This document shows positions 35,672-43,731 of a DNA stretch of 64,000 nucleotides, piece after piece. A program made the position numbers and the translations under genes. The stretch is from NCBI GenBank assembly GCA_903869265.1, contig CAIPYE010000001.1:248001-312000 (forward strand), in the 5' to 3' direction. Numbering within the stretch: position 1 is the stretch's first letter; each line of letters begins with the position of its first letter. The notes below the pieces were generated by a model that was not told the origin of the DNA, searched no databases, and saw only the letters and a list, made by a program, of their open reading frames with translations. This DNA is from an uncultured delta proteobacterium (GTDB lineage: Bacteria > Desulfobacterota > Desulfobulbia > Desulfobulbales > Desulfurivibrionaceae).

Positions 35672-35971
35672 ATGAAGAAATCCATTATCTGTTCCGCAGC
35701 CTTCGCGCTTGTTTTCGGCTTTGCCGTTGCAGGCTCCGCTCTTGCCGCAGACAAGGGCCCGGCCGACATCACCCTGAAGACCGAAGCAGGCAAGAAGCCC
35801 GCGGTATTCCCCCATGCCAAGCACCAGGCCAAGAATGAATGCGATGTCTGCCACAAGAACGCCAACTTCCCGGCTGACAAGAAATGGGACATGAAGAAAG
35901 GCCACGCTCTCTGCCAGGATTGCCACAAGGCAAAAGGCGGCCCGACCAAGTGCCCTGACTGCCACAAGTAA
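35672..35971 (+). CDS. Periplasmic trihaem cytochrome c7 (class III)
   Basis: 99 residues with a signal peptide (1-25, ending ALAA). Three haem motifs, CDVCH, CQDCH and CPDCH, plus separate histidines (PHAKHQA and KKGHALC) for the second axial ligands: the pattern of three-haem cytochrome c7, related to tetrahaem c3 without one haem. Lysine-rich, as in c7/c3 electron carriers. Its own strong promoter and terminator suggest high expression as a soluble periplasmic electron shuttle. Confidence 0.92.
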   Translation: MKKSIICSAAFALVFGFAVAGSALAADKGPADITLKTEAGKKPAVFPHAKHQAKNECDVCHKNANFPADKKWDMKKGHALCQDCHKAKGGPTKCPDCHK

Positions 35972-35989
35972 TTCTTGTTTCATAGTCAC

Positions 35990-36021
35990 AAAAAAAGCTG
36001 CTCAATCGAGCAGCTTTTTTT
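35990..36021. terminator. Bidirectional terminator after cytochrome c7
   Basis: AAAAAAGCTGCTC / GAGCAGCTTTTTT with a four-base loop; a T run on both strands. It can also end the minus-strand 79-residue gene at 36178. The rest of 35972-36177 shows no gene. Confidence 0.88.
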
Positions 36022-36177
36022 GTGTCTTACGTTATTCCCCTGCAACCAAGGGTCAATCACCAGCTTGTTTTCTTTACAACTGGTCGCTCACTCCTGATCA
36101 CAGAAATCATACCTGAAAACTTCCATCTCTTCCGGGACGAAGGTCCCTCTCACCGTATACTTCTCCAATCTTTATCT

Positions 36178-36417
36178 TTAGGACATCGCCTCCGGTTCGG
36201 CCCCGTTACCCTGCTGTTTTGCCAAAGAGACCACGCTACAGATGGCGGCAATGGCGGAAAATGGTCCCAACAGAAGAAACAAAGCAAAGGTCACAACTCC
36301 CCAGCAAGCCTCGCTGATCTGCGAAAAAGAAACTCTGGCCGAAACGCTTCCCGTTGCTTCGTTCACACCCACAGTGCCGATATTGATTTTATCCAAAAAC
36401 TGCGTGATGGTAGTCAT
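36178..36417 (-). CDS. Small membrane protein, function unknown (79 aa)
   Basis: 79 residues. A polar N terminus (about 1-32) is followed by a hydrophobic stretch of about 28 residues (WGVVTFALFLLLGPFSAIAA onward) forming one or two membrane helices and a short glutamine/glycine-rich tail. AAGGAG seven bases before the ATG at 36417 makes it a real gene. It lies 35 bases after the MerR gene on the same strand and ends the nrfD-merR run. I do not recognise the family. Confidence 0.65.
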   Translation of the reverse strand: MTTITQFLDKINIGTVGVNEATGSVSARVSFSQISEACWGVVTFALFLLLGPFSAIAAICSVVSLAKQQGNGAEPEAMS

Positions 36418-36452
36418 TGTCGTTCTCCTTGTTAAAAAACCGTTTCCATTGC

Positions 36453-36806
36453 TCAGGCTGCAACATCCCCTGATCTCTGCTCCACGCTGATTTTTCTGGG
36501 AACAAGGCCGCTGGACATGAAGGCCGTACATTGCTTTCTTTTCTCAAAGGAGCAATCGGCAATATTCCAGCAGGGGGTGTACTGCAACAGCTTTTTGATG
36601 GCCGCGATGCTGATGCCATGCTCATGAATCATATCCCGCAGGCACTGAATCCACTTGATGTCGTCCATGGTGTAGTAACGCCACTGGCCGTTGCGTAAAG
36701 GCGTGATCAGATTTTCCCTTTCGTAGATCCTCAGAGTCCGCGGGTGCACTTCCAGCATTTTCGCCGCAGTTCCTATGGTGAAGATTGCCTTGTTGTCAGA
36801 TATCAT
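36453..36806 (-). CDS. MerR-family regulator with C-terminal cysteines (paired with NrfD paralogue 1)
   Basis: 117 residues. MerR helix-turn-helix (IGTAAKMLEVHPRTLRIYERE, then YTMDDIKWIQCLRDMIHEHG) and a short C-terminal part with three cysteines (TPCWNIADCSFEKRKQC), a possible metal or redox sensor. The same cysteine pattern (PCWEIAEC) recurs in the paralogue at 43266. A GGAG-containing site precedes the start. Downstream of nrfD with a stable hairpin (36830-36857) between them. Confidence 0.88.
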   Translation of the reverse strand: MISDNKAIFTIGTAAKMLEVHPRTLRIYERENLITPLRNGQWRYYTMDDIKWIQCLRDMIHEHGISIAAIKKLLQYTPCWNIADCSFEKRKQCTAFMSSGLVPRKISVEQRSGDVAA

Positions 36807-36829
36807 TATCTCTACTCCGGTTTAAGCTT

Positions 36830-36857
36830 CCTGCGGGCAGGATTTCCCGCCCGCAGG
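36830..36857 (-). promoter_or_regulatory. Intergenic hairpin between nrfD-like gene and merR
   Basis: CCTGCGGGC/GCCCGCAGG, 9-bp stem with a ten-base loop and no T run after it on the minus strand, so more likely an RNA-stabilising or processing hairpin than a terminator. Confidence 0.45.
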
Positions 36858-36896
36858 AGGTCATTTATCTTTACCCAGCCTCGTATGGGGCAGCGA

Positions 36897-38081
36897 TCAA
36901 TGATGCCCACTGGGCCGGAATGCCTTGCCAAAAAACCGCTCGCCGAGCAAAAAGCCGAGGCCAACAACCCCGAAACCACCCAGAGCGATCAAGAACTCGG
37001 CCACGGAAGGGATGTAGGAAAAGTAGGTCGGCAGTTCATCCCAACCGCTGTAAATGGGCACGATCTGACCGGCGACAACGAGGTCATAGCGCTGAAAGTA
37101 GGCTCCCACCAAAACCATAAGGGCCGCGGCGGACAGGGCCTGCTGGCTCTTCATCCGAGACAGAGTCAAGATCACGATGGGGGCAAGCATGCCGATCACG
37201 GTCTCAAACACCCAAAAATTCATGGAGAGCGGCCCCTGGATCAGACTCATGGCGGCAAGACGAGCCTCTTCGGTGCCACCGGCAAAGGCAGCGATGAATT
37301 TCCAGGTTGTGGCAACGACGAGCAGCACGAGGGTGCTGAACATAACCTTGCCAGCGCCTTGGAGACCTTCACGGGTGAGCTGGCTCATTTCTTCGCCACG
37401 CATCTTATAAGCCCAGTTGCTGAACAGAATGATCGCCGCGGAACCGGTCATCACGGCCGAAGCGAGAAAATACACCGGCAACTGAGAACCGTACCAAAAA
37501 GGACGGGAGGAAAGAGTTGCAAAAACAGCGCCCAAGTTGGTGTTTGCCGCAAGCTCCGCCAATGCCCCAAGCACGCCAAGGGTAACGGCCATGGAGTATT
37601 TCTTGGTCAGGATCAAATAAAACTCAACAAACATGAAACCCACTGCCATGCTGTACAGGGTTCCCATCCACCAGATGTTGGAGGTCAGGTTCGGGGAGAG
37701 CATATTGTAGAGGAGCATGCGGTGAGGATTTTCAAGTTCGAGGCCGATGATGGTGAACCCACCGAAAATAACCACGATGGAGAGATACACCATGCGGTTG
37801 GCGAGAGCGGTCAGACGGTTGTGGCCAAAGATGTGGCTCAAAACGGCCAGCAGGCAGAGCCCGGTGGAGATGATGGCGAAATAGGCATAATTTGCGATCA
37901 GTATACCCCAGGGCATCTCCCTGGTGTTGGCAAAGGCATGTTCATGCCCGACAACCTGTGCATACAGCCCGGCACCGACACCGACAAGGGCCAGAACCGC
38001 GCACAGGATGGTGGCCTTGGTCACGGTCGGGGTAGCAACCTTTTCCTCTGCCACCTCAGCGATTGAAAATGTGTTCAACAT
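36897..38081 (-). CDS. NrfD/PsrC-family membrane subunit, paralogue 1
   Basis: 394 residues with about ten membrane helices. Family landmarks include GLELENPHRMLLYNMLSPN and SNIWWMGTLYSM. NrfD proteins anchor periplasmic Fe-S or molybdopterin subunits and exchange electrons with menaquinone. GGGAGG precedes the start. A sigma-54 promoter lies about 300 bases upstream. The ferredoxin and trihaem cytochrome genes just beyond on the same strand are the likely partners. It resembles the 43732 protein closely in length and motifs. Confidence 0.9.
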   Translation of the reverse strand: MLNTFSIAEVAEEKVATPTVTKATILCAVLALVGVGAGLYAQVVGHEHAFANTREMPWGILIANYAYFAIISTGLCLLAVLSHIFGHNRLTALANRMVYLSIVVIFGGFTIIGLELENPHRMLLYNMLSPNLTSNIWWMGTLYSMAVGFMFVEFYLILTKKYSMAVTLGVLGALAELAANTNLGAVFATLSSRPFWYGSQLPVYFLASAVMTGSAAIILFSNWAYKMRGEEMSQLTREGLQGAGKVMFSTLVLLVVATTWKFIAAFAGGTEEARLAAMSLIQGPLSMNFWVFETVIGMLAPIVILTLSRMKSQQALSAAALMVLVGAYFQRYDLVVAGQIVPIYSGWDELPTYFSYIPSVAEFLIALGGFGVVGLGFLLGERFFGKAFRPSGHH

Positions 38082-38169
38082 GATTTTTCCTCCCTAAGAT
38101 TTTTACGTCCAGATTAACAGTTAGTCTTCACTCACTCCCGGCCAGGGAGTTATTCTTTACAATCTTCTT

Positions 38170-38358
38170 TCAATTTTCAATTTCAGCCCAACTCCAAGCT
38201 TCTGCTGATATTTTCTGGAGCAAGGTGTACTTTCCGGGCCGCCACCCGGTGATTGAGGAGTTTTTCCTCTCCAGAATATTTCTTAAACGCTCCCCGGCCA
38301 CCTCCTTTTCTGTGCATACGCTTATTCGGCAATGGGCTTTTCCCGCGCAACATCCCAT
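38170..38358 (-). CDS. Possible 62-residue cysteine-containing leader protein (weak)
   Basis: The frame begins about 18 bases after the sigma-54 -12 element. The first 15 residues hold four cysteines (MGCCAGKAHCRISVC), the rest is basic with an aromatic end. No ribosome site is visible before the ATG, so this may be chance. It would lie between promoter and nrfD. Confidence 0.2.
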   Translation of the reverse strand: MGCCAGKAHCRISVCTEKEVAGERLRNILERKNSSITGWRPGKYTLLQKISAEAWSWAEIEN

Positions 38359-38374
38359 GTCGATCTAGGTACAG

Positions 38375-38390
38375 AGCAAGGTGTGTGCCA
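38375..38390 (-). promoter_or_regulatory. Sigma-54 promoter for NrfD paralogue 1
   Basis: On the minus strand TGGCAC (38390-38385), five bases, TTGCT (38379-38375): an exact RpoN consensus. A sigma-54 activator gene lies 2.4 kb away (40784). Confidence 0.72.
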
Positions 38391-39091
38391 CAACAAACCA
38401 TCGGGGTCTCTTTTCTTCTAAATTTCTTGTTTTTCATAGAGAACCAGGCAGTTAGAGTTCTACAAAAATTCATTTCATATCTTTCCAGTACACATGTTGT
38501 TTAAGGTTATTTAACCAAGAGGGCACTTTTTGCGCCAACACCCACGACAATGTGGGCGCAAAAATATCCACCATAATGTAAGGCAATCCACGCAATTGAA
38601 AGACAGAAAAAATGTGTATCTTCATAGAGATACGCAACAGATCGCCCATAAGCATACTTTTAACCGCGATCTTGTCGTCCACAGAGGCCAGAAAAACACA
38701 TCAAGTTTTTATTCTTTAAAATCAAACATATACACACTTAAAGTCCCTGGGATGACGCAATATACGCCGCAAAAAGATGCTGCCACTCCACCATTCATAA
38801 TTTCCAAAGATCTTTGCTGGGACCTCACAAGGAAGACGATGCCGGCTTTACCCGACAAACAACAAAAGCAACTCCACAGGGATACGAACGTTCGCCTGAT
38901 CATGTTTCCTACAAACAGAGGCTTTCATGGGCTACGGATCGATGCGTTAAAACATAAGGCAAGAATTCACCTATTAATTGACAATGCCAATTGCATGGGT
39001 GTCCAGGGAAGCGGCCATCGGATTCTTACGAGTTCAGGTCTGTTGTGCGTGGACAGGCGCCCAAAAAAAGGACACAAGGGGGGAGGGGAAC
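38391..39091. other. AT-rich gene-free region between the nrfD and cytochrome genes
   Basis: About 700 bases with no reading frame that has both a ribosome site and protein-like composition. Contents: an inverted repeat TTTTTGCGCC/GGCGCAAAAA (38527-38536 with 38555-38564), and an 18-base sequence at 38701-38718 that recurs at 45359-45376. Base composition is lower in GC than the neighbouring genes. Confidence 0.5.
38701..38718 (-). repeat. Copy 1 of the 18-base element shared by both NrfD upstream regions
   Basis: On the plus strand TCAAGTTTTTATTCTTTA, identical to 45359-45376. A shorter version (TTATTCTTTACA) is at 38150-38161 just before nrfD paralogue 1 and within the 45367-45378 copy. 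Candidate regulator-binding site. Confidence 0.5.
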
Positions 39092-39134
39092 AAAAAAAGC
39101 GGAAAGCCTTTTCACCGCAAAGGCTTTCCGCTTC
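39092..39134 (-). terminator. Terminator after the ferredoxin-cytochrome pair
   Basis: AGCGGAAAGCCTTT (39098-39111) and AAAGGCTTTCCGCT (39119-39132) pair perfectly; seven T follow on the minus strand. Confidence 0.88.
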
Positions 39135-39214
39135 AAAAATTCAGGCCATACTGAAACCCACTCCGCCCTCTCGCTTTCGCGTCGGCGGACGGGGGTCTCA
39201 GTTACAAAAGAAAA

Positions 39215-39643
39215 TCAATGCTTGCCTTCAGCCTTACCCTGGGGCGCGGCTCCGGTTAACTTATTGTACCCCTTCACCCCGACATGGCACGTTGCGCAGC
39301 GGGTGTTGGATGCAAAGGCCATCTGCCCGTCATGGCATGTGCCACAATATTTGCCCTTATAGAGGGAAGCCATGGTGAAGTCGGCCTTTTGCTCGGCAGT
39401 GCCAGCAGCCATCTCAAAAATCTTGTCATGGCAGTTGTCGCAGGACAGGCCTGCATCCATGGTGTGGGTCTTATGGTAAAACGCCACGCCTTTCACGGGT
39501 TTTGTCCAAAGAATAGGCGCCTTCGGTCCATAGGTATCCTCATCGTAGGCTTCCTCGCCAAAAGACAGGCTGGAAGAAACAAGGAGACCGATAACAGCCG
39601 CCAAGCCCACTATAGTCATTACGCTCTTATTGTTGCGTTTCAT
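39215..39643 (-). CDS. Periplasmic trihaem c-type cytochrome
   Basis: 142 residues. N-terminal signal/anchor (about 8-28, LVSSSLSFGEEA). Three haem motifs, CDNCH, CGTCH and CATCH, with spare histidines (YHKTHT) for axial ligation, like the trihaem c7-type domain. The ATG at 39643 has GGAGAGGG upstream. It follows the ferredoxin gene by 22 bases and should take electrons from or give them to it. Confidence 0.85.
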   Translation of the reverse strand: MKRNNKSVMTIVGLAAVIGLLVSSSLSFGEEAYDEDTYGPKAPILWTKPVKGVAFYHKTHTMDAGLSCDNCHDKIFEMAAGTAEQKADFTMASLYKGKYCGTCHDGQMAFASNTRCATCHVGVKGYNKLTGAAPQGKAEGKH

Positions 39644-39665
39644 TACGGCCCTCTCCGCTGTTTGG

Positions 39666-40421
39666 TTAATCATTCATGTAAAACACGTTGGGCATGGCGC
39701 CGGTTTCAGGCCGAAGAACCCAAACAACCTTTTCAGGCTTGTGGATCAATTTATAAGCTTCACTGCCGTAGTCGGTGAGATCACCGAAAATACGAACCCC
39801 AGCCGGACAGGCTGCCGAACAGGCTGTCTTGCTCTCGCCCTTGGAAATGCGGGTGTCGAAACAAAAGTTGCACTTGTCAACAGCCCTGTTCTCTTCCTTG
39901 AAATACCGGGCATTGTAAGGACAGGCTGCCATACAGGTCTTACAGCCGATGCAGCGCTTGTAATCCATCATAACAATGCCGGTTTTCTTATCCTTATAGG
40001 TTGCGGTGGTGGGGCAAACCCGGACACAGGGCGGCCGATTGCAATGGTTGCAGAGCACCGGCATGAAGACCCGCTCTTTCACACCATTGCCAATCTCCCG
40101 CTCCTGCTGGAGAATGGTGGTACGATATCCATAGGAGGGAACATTGTTGGTCTTTACACACGCATCCATGCACCGCTCACAATCGATACACCGGTTCTGG
40201 CGAATAACCATGGTGTAATGCGGACTGTAAGGGAAAGCCCCGGATGCCGGCACCGGCCCCATGGCGCTCTCGGCGTTGCGGGCAGAGGTCAAGGAAAGCA
40301 CGGATCCTCCGACAAAAACACCGGTTACCGCCAAACCAAAGCGAAGAAATCGGCGCCGCTCCTCGGAAGGAAGGCTTTCAGCCCCCTCATTCTCGAGTTT
40401 TTCAAAATCATCTATCTTCAT
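39666..40421 (-). CDS. Tat-exported 4Fe-4S ferredoxin-type subunit (DsrO/NrfC/TtrB-like)
   Basis: 251 residues. A twin-arginine leader (RRRFLRFGLAVTGVFVGG) then four cysteine clusters in the order CIDCERCMDAC, CNHCNRPPCVRVCP, CIGCKTCMAACP and CNFC...CSAAC, i.e. up to four [4Fe-4S] centres. Such subunits carry electrons between a catalytic or haem partner and an NrfD membrane subunit. No catalytic molybdopterin subunit is present in the window. The ATG at 40421 with GAGGAG eight bases before it is preferred to a GTG at 40427. Confidence 0.92.
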   Translation of the reverse strand: MKIDDFEKLENEGAESLPSEERRRFLRFGLAVTGVFVGGSVLSLTSARNAESAMGPVPASGAFPYSPHYTMVIRQNRCIDCERCMDACVKTNNVPSYGYRTTILQQEREIGNGVKERVFMPVLCNHCNRPPCVRVCPTTATYKDKKTGIVMMDYKRCIGCKTCMAACPYNARYFKEENRAVDKCNFCFDTRISKGESKTACSAACPAGVRIFGDLTDYGSEAYKLIHKPEKVVWVLRPETGAMPNVFYMND

Positions 40422-40545
40422 TCTCACGTCTCCTCAATGTATTTCAGAAGGGTGCTCGACCTCTTCCACCCTTCAGGAATCGGATAATCCAGAAGGAACT
40501 TAAGCAGTTAACCTTTAGATTAATTGCCAAGGGATAAATTCAGGC

Positions 40546-40573
40546 CATTGTAATTTGACAACCCCGCATGTCA
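40546..40573 (-). promoter_or_regulatory. Sigma-70 promoter for the ferredoxin-cytochrome genes
   Basis: Minus strand TTGACA (40573-40568), 16-base spacer, TACAAT (40551-40546). It overlaps a plus-strand TTGACA (40554-40559), so divergent transcription toward the sigma-54 activator may compete. The rest of 40428-40783 holds a small hairpin (GCTTGC/GCAAGC near 40675-40694) and a TATATA box near 40713. Confidence 0.55.
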
Positions 40574-40783
40574 AGATAATTTTCTCGGTTTCTGGCCAAA
40601 CTTTCCCCTGTCCCGTTGCCAAGCCGGATTCAAATTACGACGCCTTTCTCCACCAATGAGAAAAAACACGCTGATGCTTGCCTTTCCGCAAGCGAACTTT
40701 GTTTTTTTTTGCTATATATTGAAAGATTCAAGAATGATTCTTAACAATAATTAGACAACCAACACACCCACTACTTCATAACA

Positions 40784-43183
40784 ATGAACGCCAAAACCGC
40801 ACCCCCTTCTTCCCCTGCCGTACAGGAGGCAGTTTTCACCGTAGATGAAAACTGGCAGATCAACTCCTTCAACGAAGCAGCTGAAAAGCTCATGGGCCTC
40901 AACACCGGCGAGACCATCGGCAAGAGCTGTCAGGACGTTTTCAGCGGCACAGGCAGATTTGAAGCCTTGTGCAGCCTGTACGGACCGCTGGCCTCGGGCC
41001 GGGCCATGCACGGACTACGGGTTGTAATGAACAAACCGGACAGCAAGGACTCGATCATCCTCCTGGTCACGGCGATCCCGATTCCCAACAAGAACGGCAA
41101 ACTCTCCGGCGCAATCATCACCCTCCGCGACGCCAGCGACCCCGGCCAGATCTACCCGCTTGTCCTGGACAGCATCGCAGATGGCGTCTTCACCGTGGAC
41201 AAGCGCTTCCGCATCACCTCCTTCAATAAGGCGGCGGAACAAATCTCCGGCTGGACAGCTCAGGAAGTAGTCGGCGCCGCCTGCAATACAATTTTCAAAT
41301 CCAACATCTGCGGCGCGGACTGCATCCTAGCCCAGAGCGTCAACGAAGGAAAATCCATCGTCAATCGTTCCATCTACATCAAGGGGAAAAATGGCCGGAC
41401 CATCCCTGTCAGCATCAGCGCCTCACCCCTTGTTGACCCGGACGGTCAGGTCATCGGCGGGGTCGAGACCTTCCGCGATGTCACTTCCAGCCTACAGCAG
41501 GACCTCATTTTAGACAGCATTGCCGACGGCGTCTTCACCGTGGACCGGAACTGGAACCTGACCTCCTTCAACAAGGCGGCAGAACACATCACCGGCTGGA
41601 CCAAGGATGAGATTCTCGGCAAACCCTGCAATTCCATCTTTCACTCCAGCATCTGCGGCGACAACTGCATCTTGGCCCAGAGTGTGGAGAGCGGCAAGCC
41701 CATTGGCAACCGCTCCATCTTCATCAAGGGCAAGGACGGGGAGACCATCCCGATCAGCATCAGCGCCGCACCGCTCACCGACCCGGACGGAGACGTGATC
41801 GGCGGGGTGGAAACCTTCCGCGACCTGACCTCGGTCATGACCAAGGATCTGGTCCTGGAAAGTATCGCCGACGGCGTGTTCACCGTAAACCGCAATTGGA
41901 AGATCACCTCCTTCAACCGGGCGGCCGAGCTGATTACCGGCTGGAAACGGCAGGATGCCATCGGCAAATCGTGCAGCGACGTGTTTCACTCCAGCATCTG
42001 CGGCGACAACTGCGCCATTGCCCAAAGCCTTTACAGCGGCAAACCCGTGGCCAACCGCTCCATCTTTGTCAAAAACATCGAAGGCAAGCAGATCCCTTTG
42101 AGCATCAGCGCCGCCCCGCTCCTAGACCACGAAGGCAACGTCATCGGCGGGGTGGAAACCTTCCGGGATCTCAGCGTGGTCACGGAGCTGCGCAAGCAGC
42201 TTTCCCGACGCTACACCTTTGGCGAAATCCTCAGCAAGAGCGCTTCCATGCAGCGCATCTTCGACATCCTGCCGGAAATCGCCCGTAGCGAGAGCAATGT
42301 CCTTGTCCTCGGCGAGTCTGGCACCGGTAAGGAACTGGTGGCCCGCGCCATTCACACCTCAAGCCAGCGCAACAAAGGCCCATTCATGGCGGTCAACTGC
42401 GGGGCTTTGCCGGAAACCCTGCTTGAGTCGGAGCTTTTTGGCTACAAGGCCGGCGCCTTCACCGACGCCAAGCACGACAGACCGGGGCGCTTTGCCAGCG
42501 CCGAAAAAGGCACCCTTTTTCTTGACGAAATCGGTGACATTCCGGCCTCCCTCCAGGTCAAGCTCCTGCGCGTTCTTCAGGAAAAAGTCTATGAGCCCCT
42601 GGGCTCCAACAAACCGGTTAAAGCCGACGTGCGGATCATCGCCGCCACCAATCGCAATCTGCAACAGCTTGTCCAGGAAGGCCTCTTCCGGGAGGATCTC
42701 TTTTATCGCCTGAACGTGGTGAAGATCAATCTCCCGCCCCTGCGGGACCGCATGGAAGACATCCCCATGCTCGCCGAGCATTTCACTAAACAGTTCAGCA
42801 CCCAGCAGGGCAAGGATATTGTTGGAATCTCCGACGAAGCCTTAAGCATCCTCATGCGCTACAACTTCCCCGGCAATATCCGCGAACTGGAAAATATTAT
42901 CGAATACGCCTTCATCCTTTGCCACGGCGGCTTCATCAGGCCGGAGCATCTACCCGAACCATTTGCCCCGAAAACCCAGAACAGTCTACAGCCCGGCCCC
43001 ATCCCTCTCCACAAGCCGCAAGCTTTGGAAGAAGTTGAAAAACAGGCAATTTTTCAATCTCTGGAACGTAATCACTGGCGGCGGATGACCACCTGCCGTG
43101 AATTGGGTATCTCGAAGGACACCCTGCGCCGGAAGATAGAGCGGTACGGCTTGAAAAACCCCTTTGGCGAAGAACTCGACTAG
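40784..43183 (+). CDS. Sigma-54-dependent activator with four PAS domains, three of them tandem cysteine repeats
   Basis: 799 residues, cytoplasmic. A divergent PAS (10-115), then three PAS copies beginning at 129, 244 and 359, each 115 residues, all with C-x8-C-x3-C (such as CNSIFHSSICGDNC). AAA+ domain about 480-720 (Walker A GESGTGKE, Walker B GTLFLDEIGD); its sigma-54 contact loop reads GAFTDA. Fis-type helix-turn-helix at the end (MTTCRELGISKDTLRRKIER). Divergent from the ferredoxin operon and between two NrfD modules, so it probably activates them. Cysteines suggest redox, metal or Fe-S sensing. Confidence 0.93.
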   Translation: MNAKTAPPSSPAVQEAVFTVDENWQINSFNEAAEKLMGLNTGETIGKSCQDVFSGTGRFEALCSLYGPLASGRAMHGLRVVMNKPDSKDSIILLVTAIPIPNKNGKLSGAIITLRDASDPGQIYPLVLDSIADGVFTVDKRFRITSFNKAAEQISGWTAQEVVGAACNTIFKSNICGADCILAQSVNEGKSIVNRSIYIKGKNGRTIPVSISASPLVDPDGQVIGGVETFRDVTSSLQQDLILDSIADGVFTVDRNWNLTSFNKAAEHITGWTKDEILGKPCNSIFHSSICGDNCILAQSVESGKPIGNRSIFIKGKDGETIPISISAAPLTDPDGDVIGGVETFRDLTSVMTKDLVLESIADGVFTVNRNWKITSFNRAAELITGWKRQDAIGKSCSDVFHSSICGDNCAIAQSLYSGKPVANRSIFVKNIEGKQIPLSISAAPLLDHEGNVIGGVETFRDLSVVTELRKQLSRRYTFGEILSKSASMQRIFDILPEIARSESNVLVLGESGTGKELVARAIHTSSQRNKGPFMAVNCGALPETLLESELFGYKAGAFTDAKHDRPGRFASAEKGTLFLDEIGDIPASLQVKLLRVLQEKVYEPLGSNKPVKADVRIIAATNRNLQQLVQEGLFREDLFYRLNVVKINLPPLRDRMEDIPMLAEHFTKQFSTQQGKDIVGISDEALSILMRYNFPGNIRELENIIEYAFILCHGGFIRPEHLPEPFAPKTQNSLQPGPIPLHKPQALEEVEKQAIFQSLERNHWRRMTTCRELGISKDTLRRKIERYGLKNPFGEELD

Positions 43184-43203
43184 CCCCCCCCAATTGCTTA
43201 CAC

Positions 43204-43242
43204 AAAAAAAGGCCGGAGAGAAACCCTCTCCGGCCTTTTTTC
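43204..43242. terminator. Bidirectional terminator between the sigma-54 activator and MerR paralogue 2
   Basis: AAAAAAAGGCCGGAGAG / CTCTCCGGCCTTTTTTT-type hairpin with a short loop; T runs on both strands. Confidence 0.9.
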
Positions 43243-43265
43243 TTATTCGTTGACCACCAGTTGTA

Positions 43266-43712
43266 TCAACTGCGCCCGACCTGCTTCTTGCGGCCGGAAC
43301 CGGTATTTTCCTTGGCCCGGTCGGCCGCCTTGGCTTTTTTTTCGGCTACCTCGTCGCCCGCGACACGCAACGACCGCGGCACAGCCCTGTCACAAAGACA
43401 TTCACAGGTTTCATGAACCTCGCTGGGACACTCTGCAATCTCCCAGCATGGCGCAAGCGTCAACAACCTTTTCAACCCCGGAATACTGATCCCTTGATCG
43501 TGAATCATAGAACGCACACATGATACCCACTTTATGTCATTCAAGGAATACAGCCGCCGGGATCCATTGTGCTGGGGATGAACCAGCCCATCTGCCTCGT
43601 AGATACGAAGTGTTCTCGGATGAACATCCAACAACTTTGCTGCCACCCCTATGGGATAAATCGGCAAATCTGGCCGCAAAGGCTGGATGGCCGTTTTTTT
43701 CTTGGCCACCAT
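43266..43712 (-). CDS. MerR-family regulator with C-terminal cysteines (paired with NrfD paralogue 2)
   Basis: 148 residues. Helix-turn-helix IGVAAKLLDVHPRTLRIYEAD and YSLNDIKWVSCVRSMIHDQG, then PCWEIAEC and CECLC before a lysine/arginine-rich tail. The DNA-binding core and the cysteine motif match the 36453 regulator; the extra tail is new. Starts at 43712 (MVAKKKT), 19 bases after the nrfD stop. Likely regulator of its own module. Confidence 0.88.
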   Translation of the reverse strand: MVAKKKTAIQPLRPDLPIYPIGVAAKLLDVHPRTLRIYEADGLVHPQHNGSRRLYSLNDIKWVSCVRSMIHDQGISIPGLKRLLTLAPCWEIAECPSEVHETCECLCDRAVPRSLRVAGDEVAEKKAKAADRAKENTGSGRKKQVGRS

Positions 43713-43731
43713 ATCCTTCTCCTCCGCGTGC

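Noticed and set aside
38470-38682. A 70-residue frame on the minus strand in the AT-rich gap
   Set aside because: GTG start without a ribosome site, and it crosses the inverted repeat at 38527-38564.
38530-39378. A 282-residue open frame on the plus strand
   Set aside because: It runs through a strong terminator and into the antisense of a haem-binding cytochrome gene; no ribosome site and no protein-like composition.
41168-42180. Direct repeats considered as a CRISPR or mobile repeat
   Set aside because: The 345-base period encodes successive PAS domains in one open frame.
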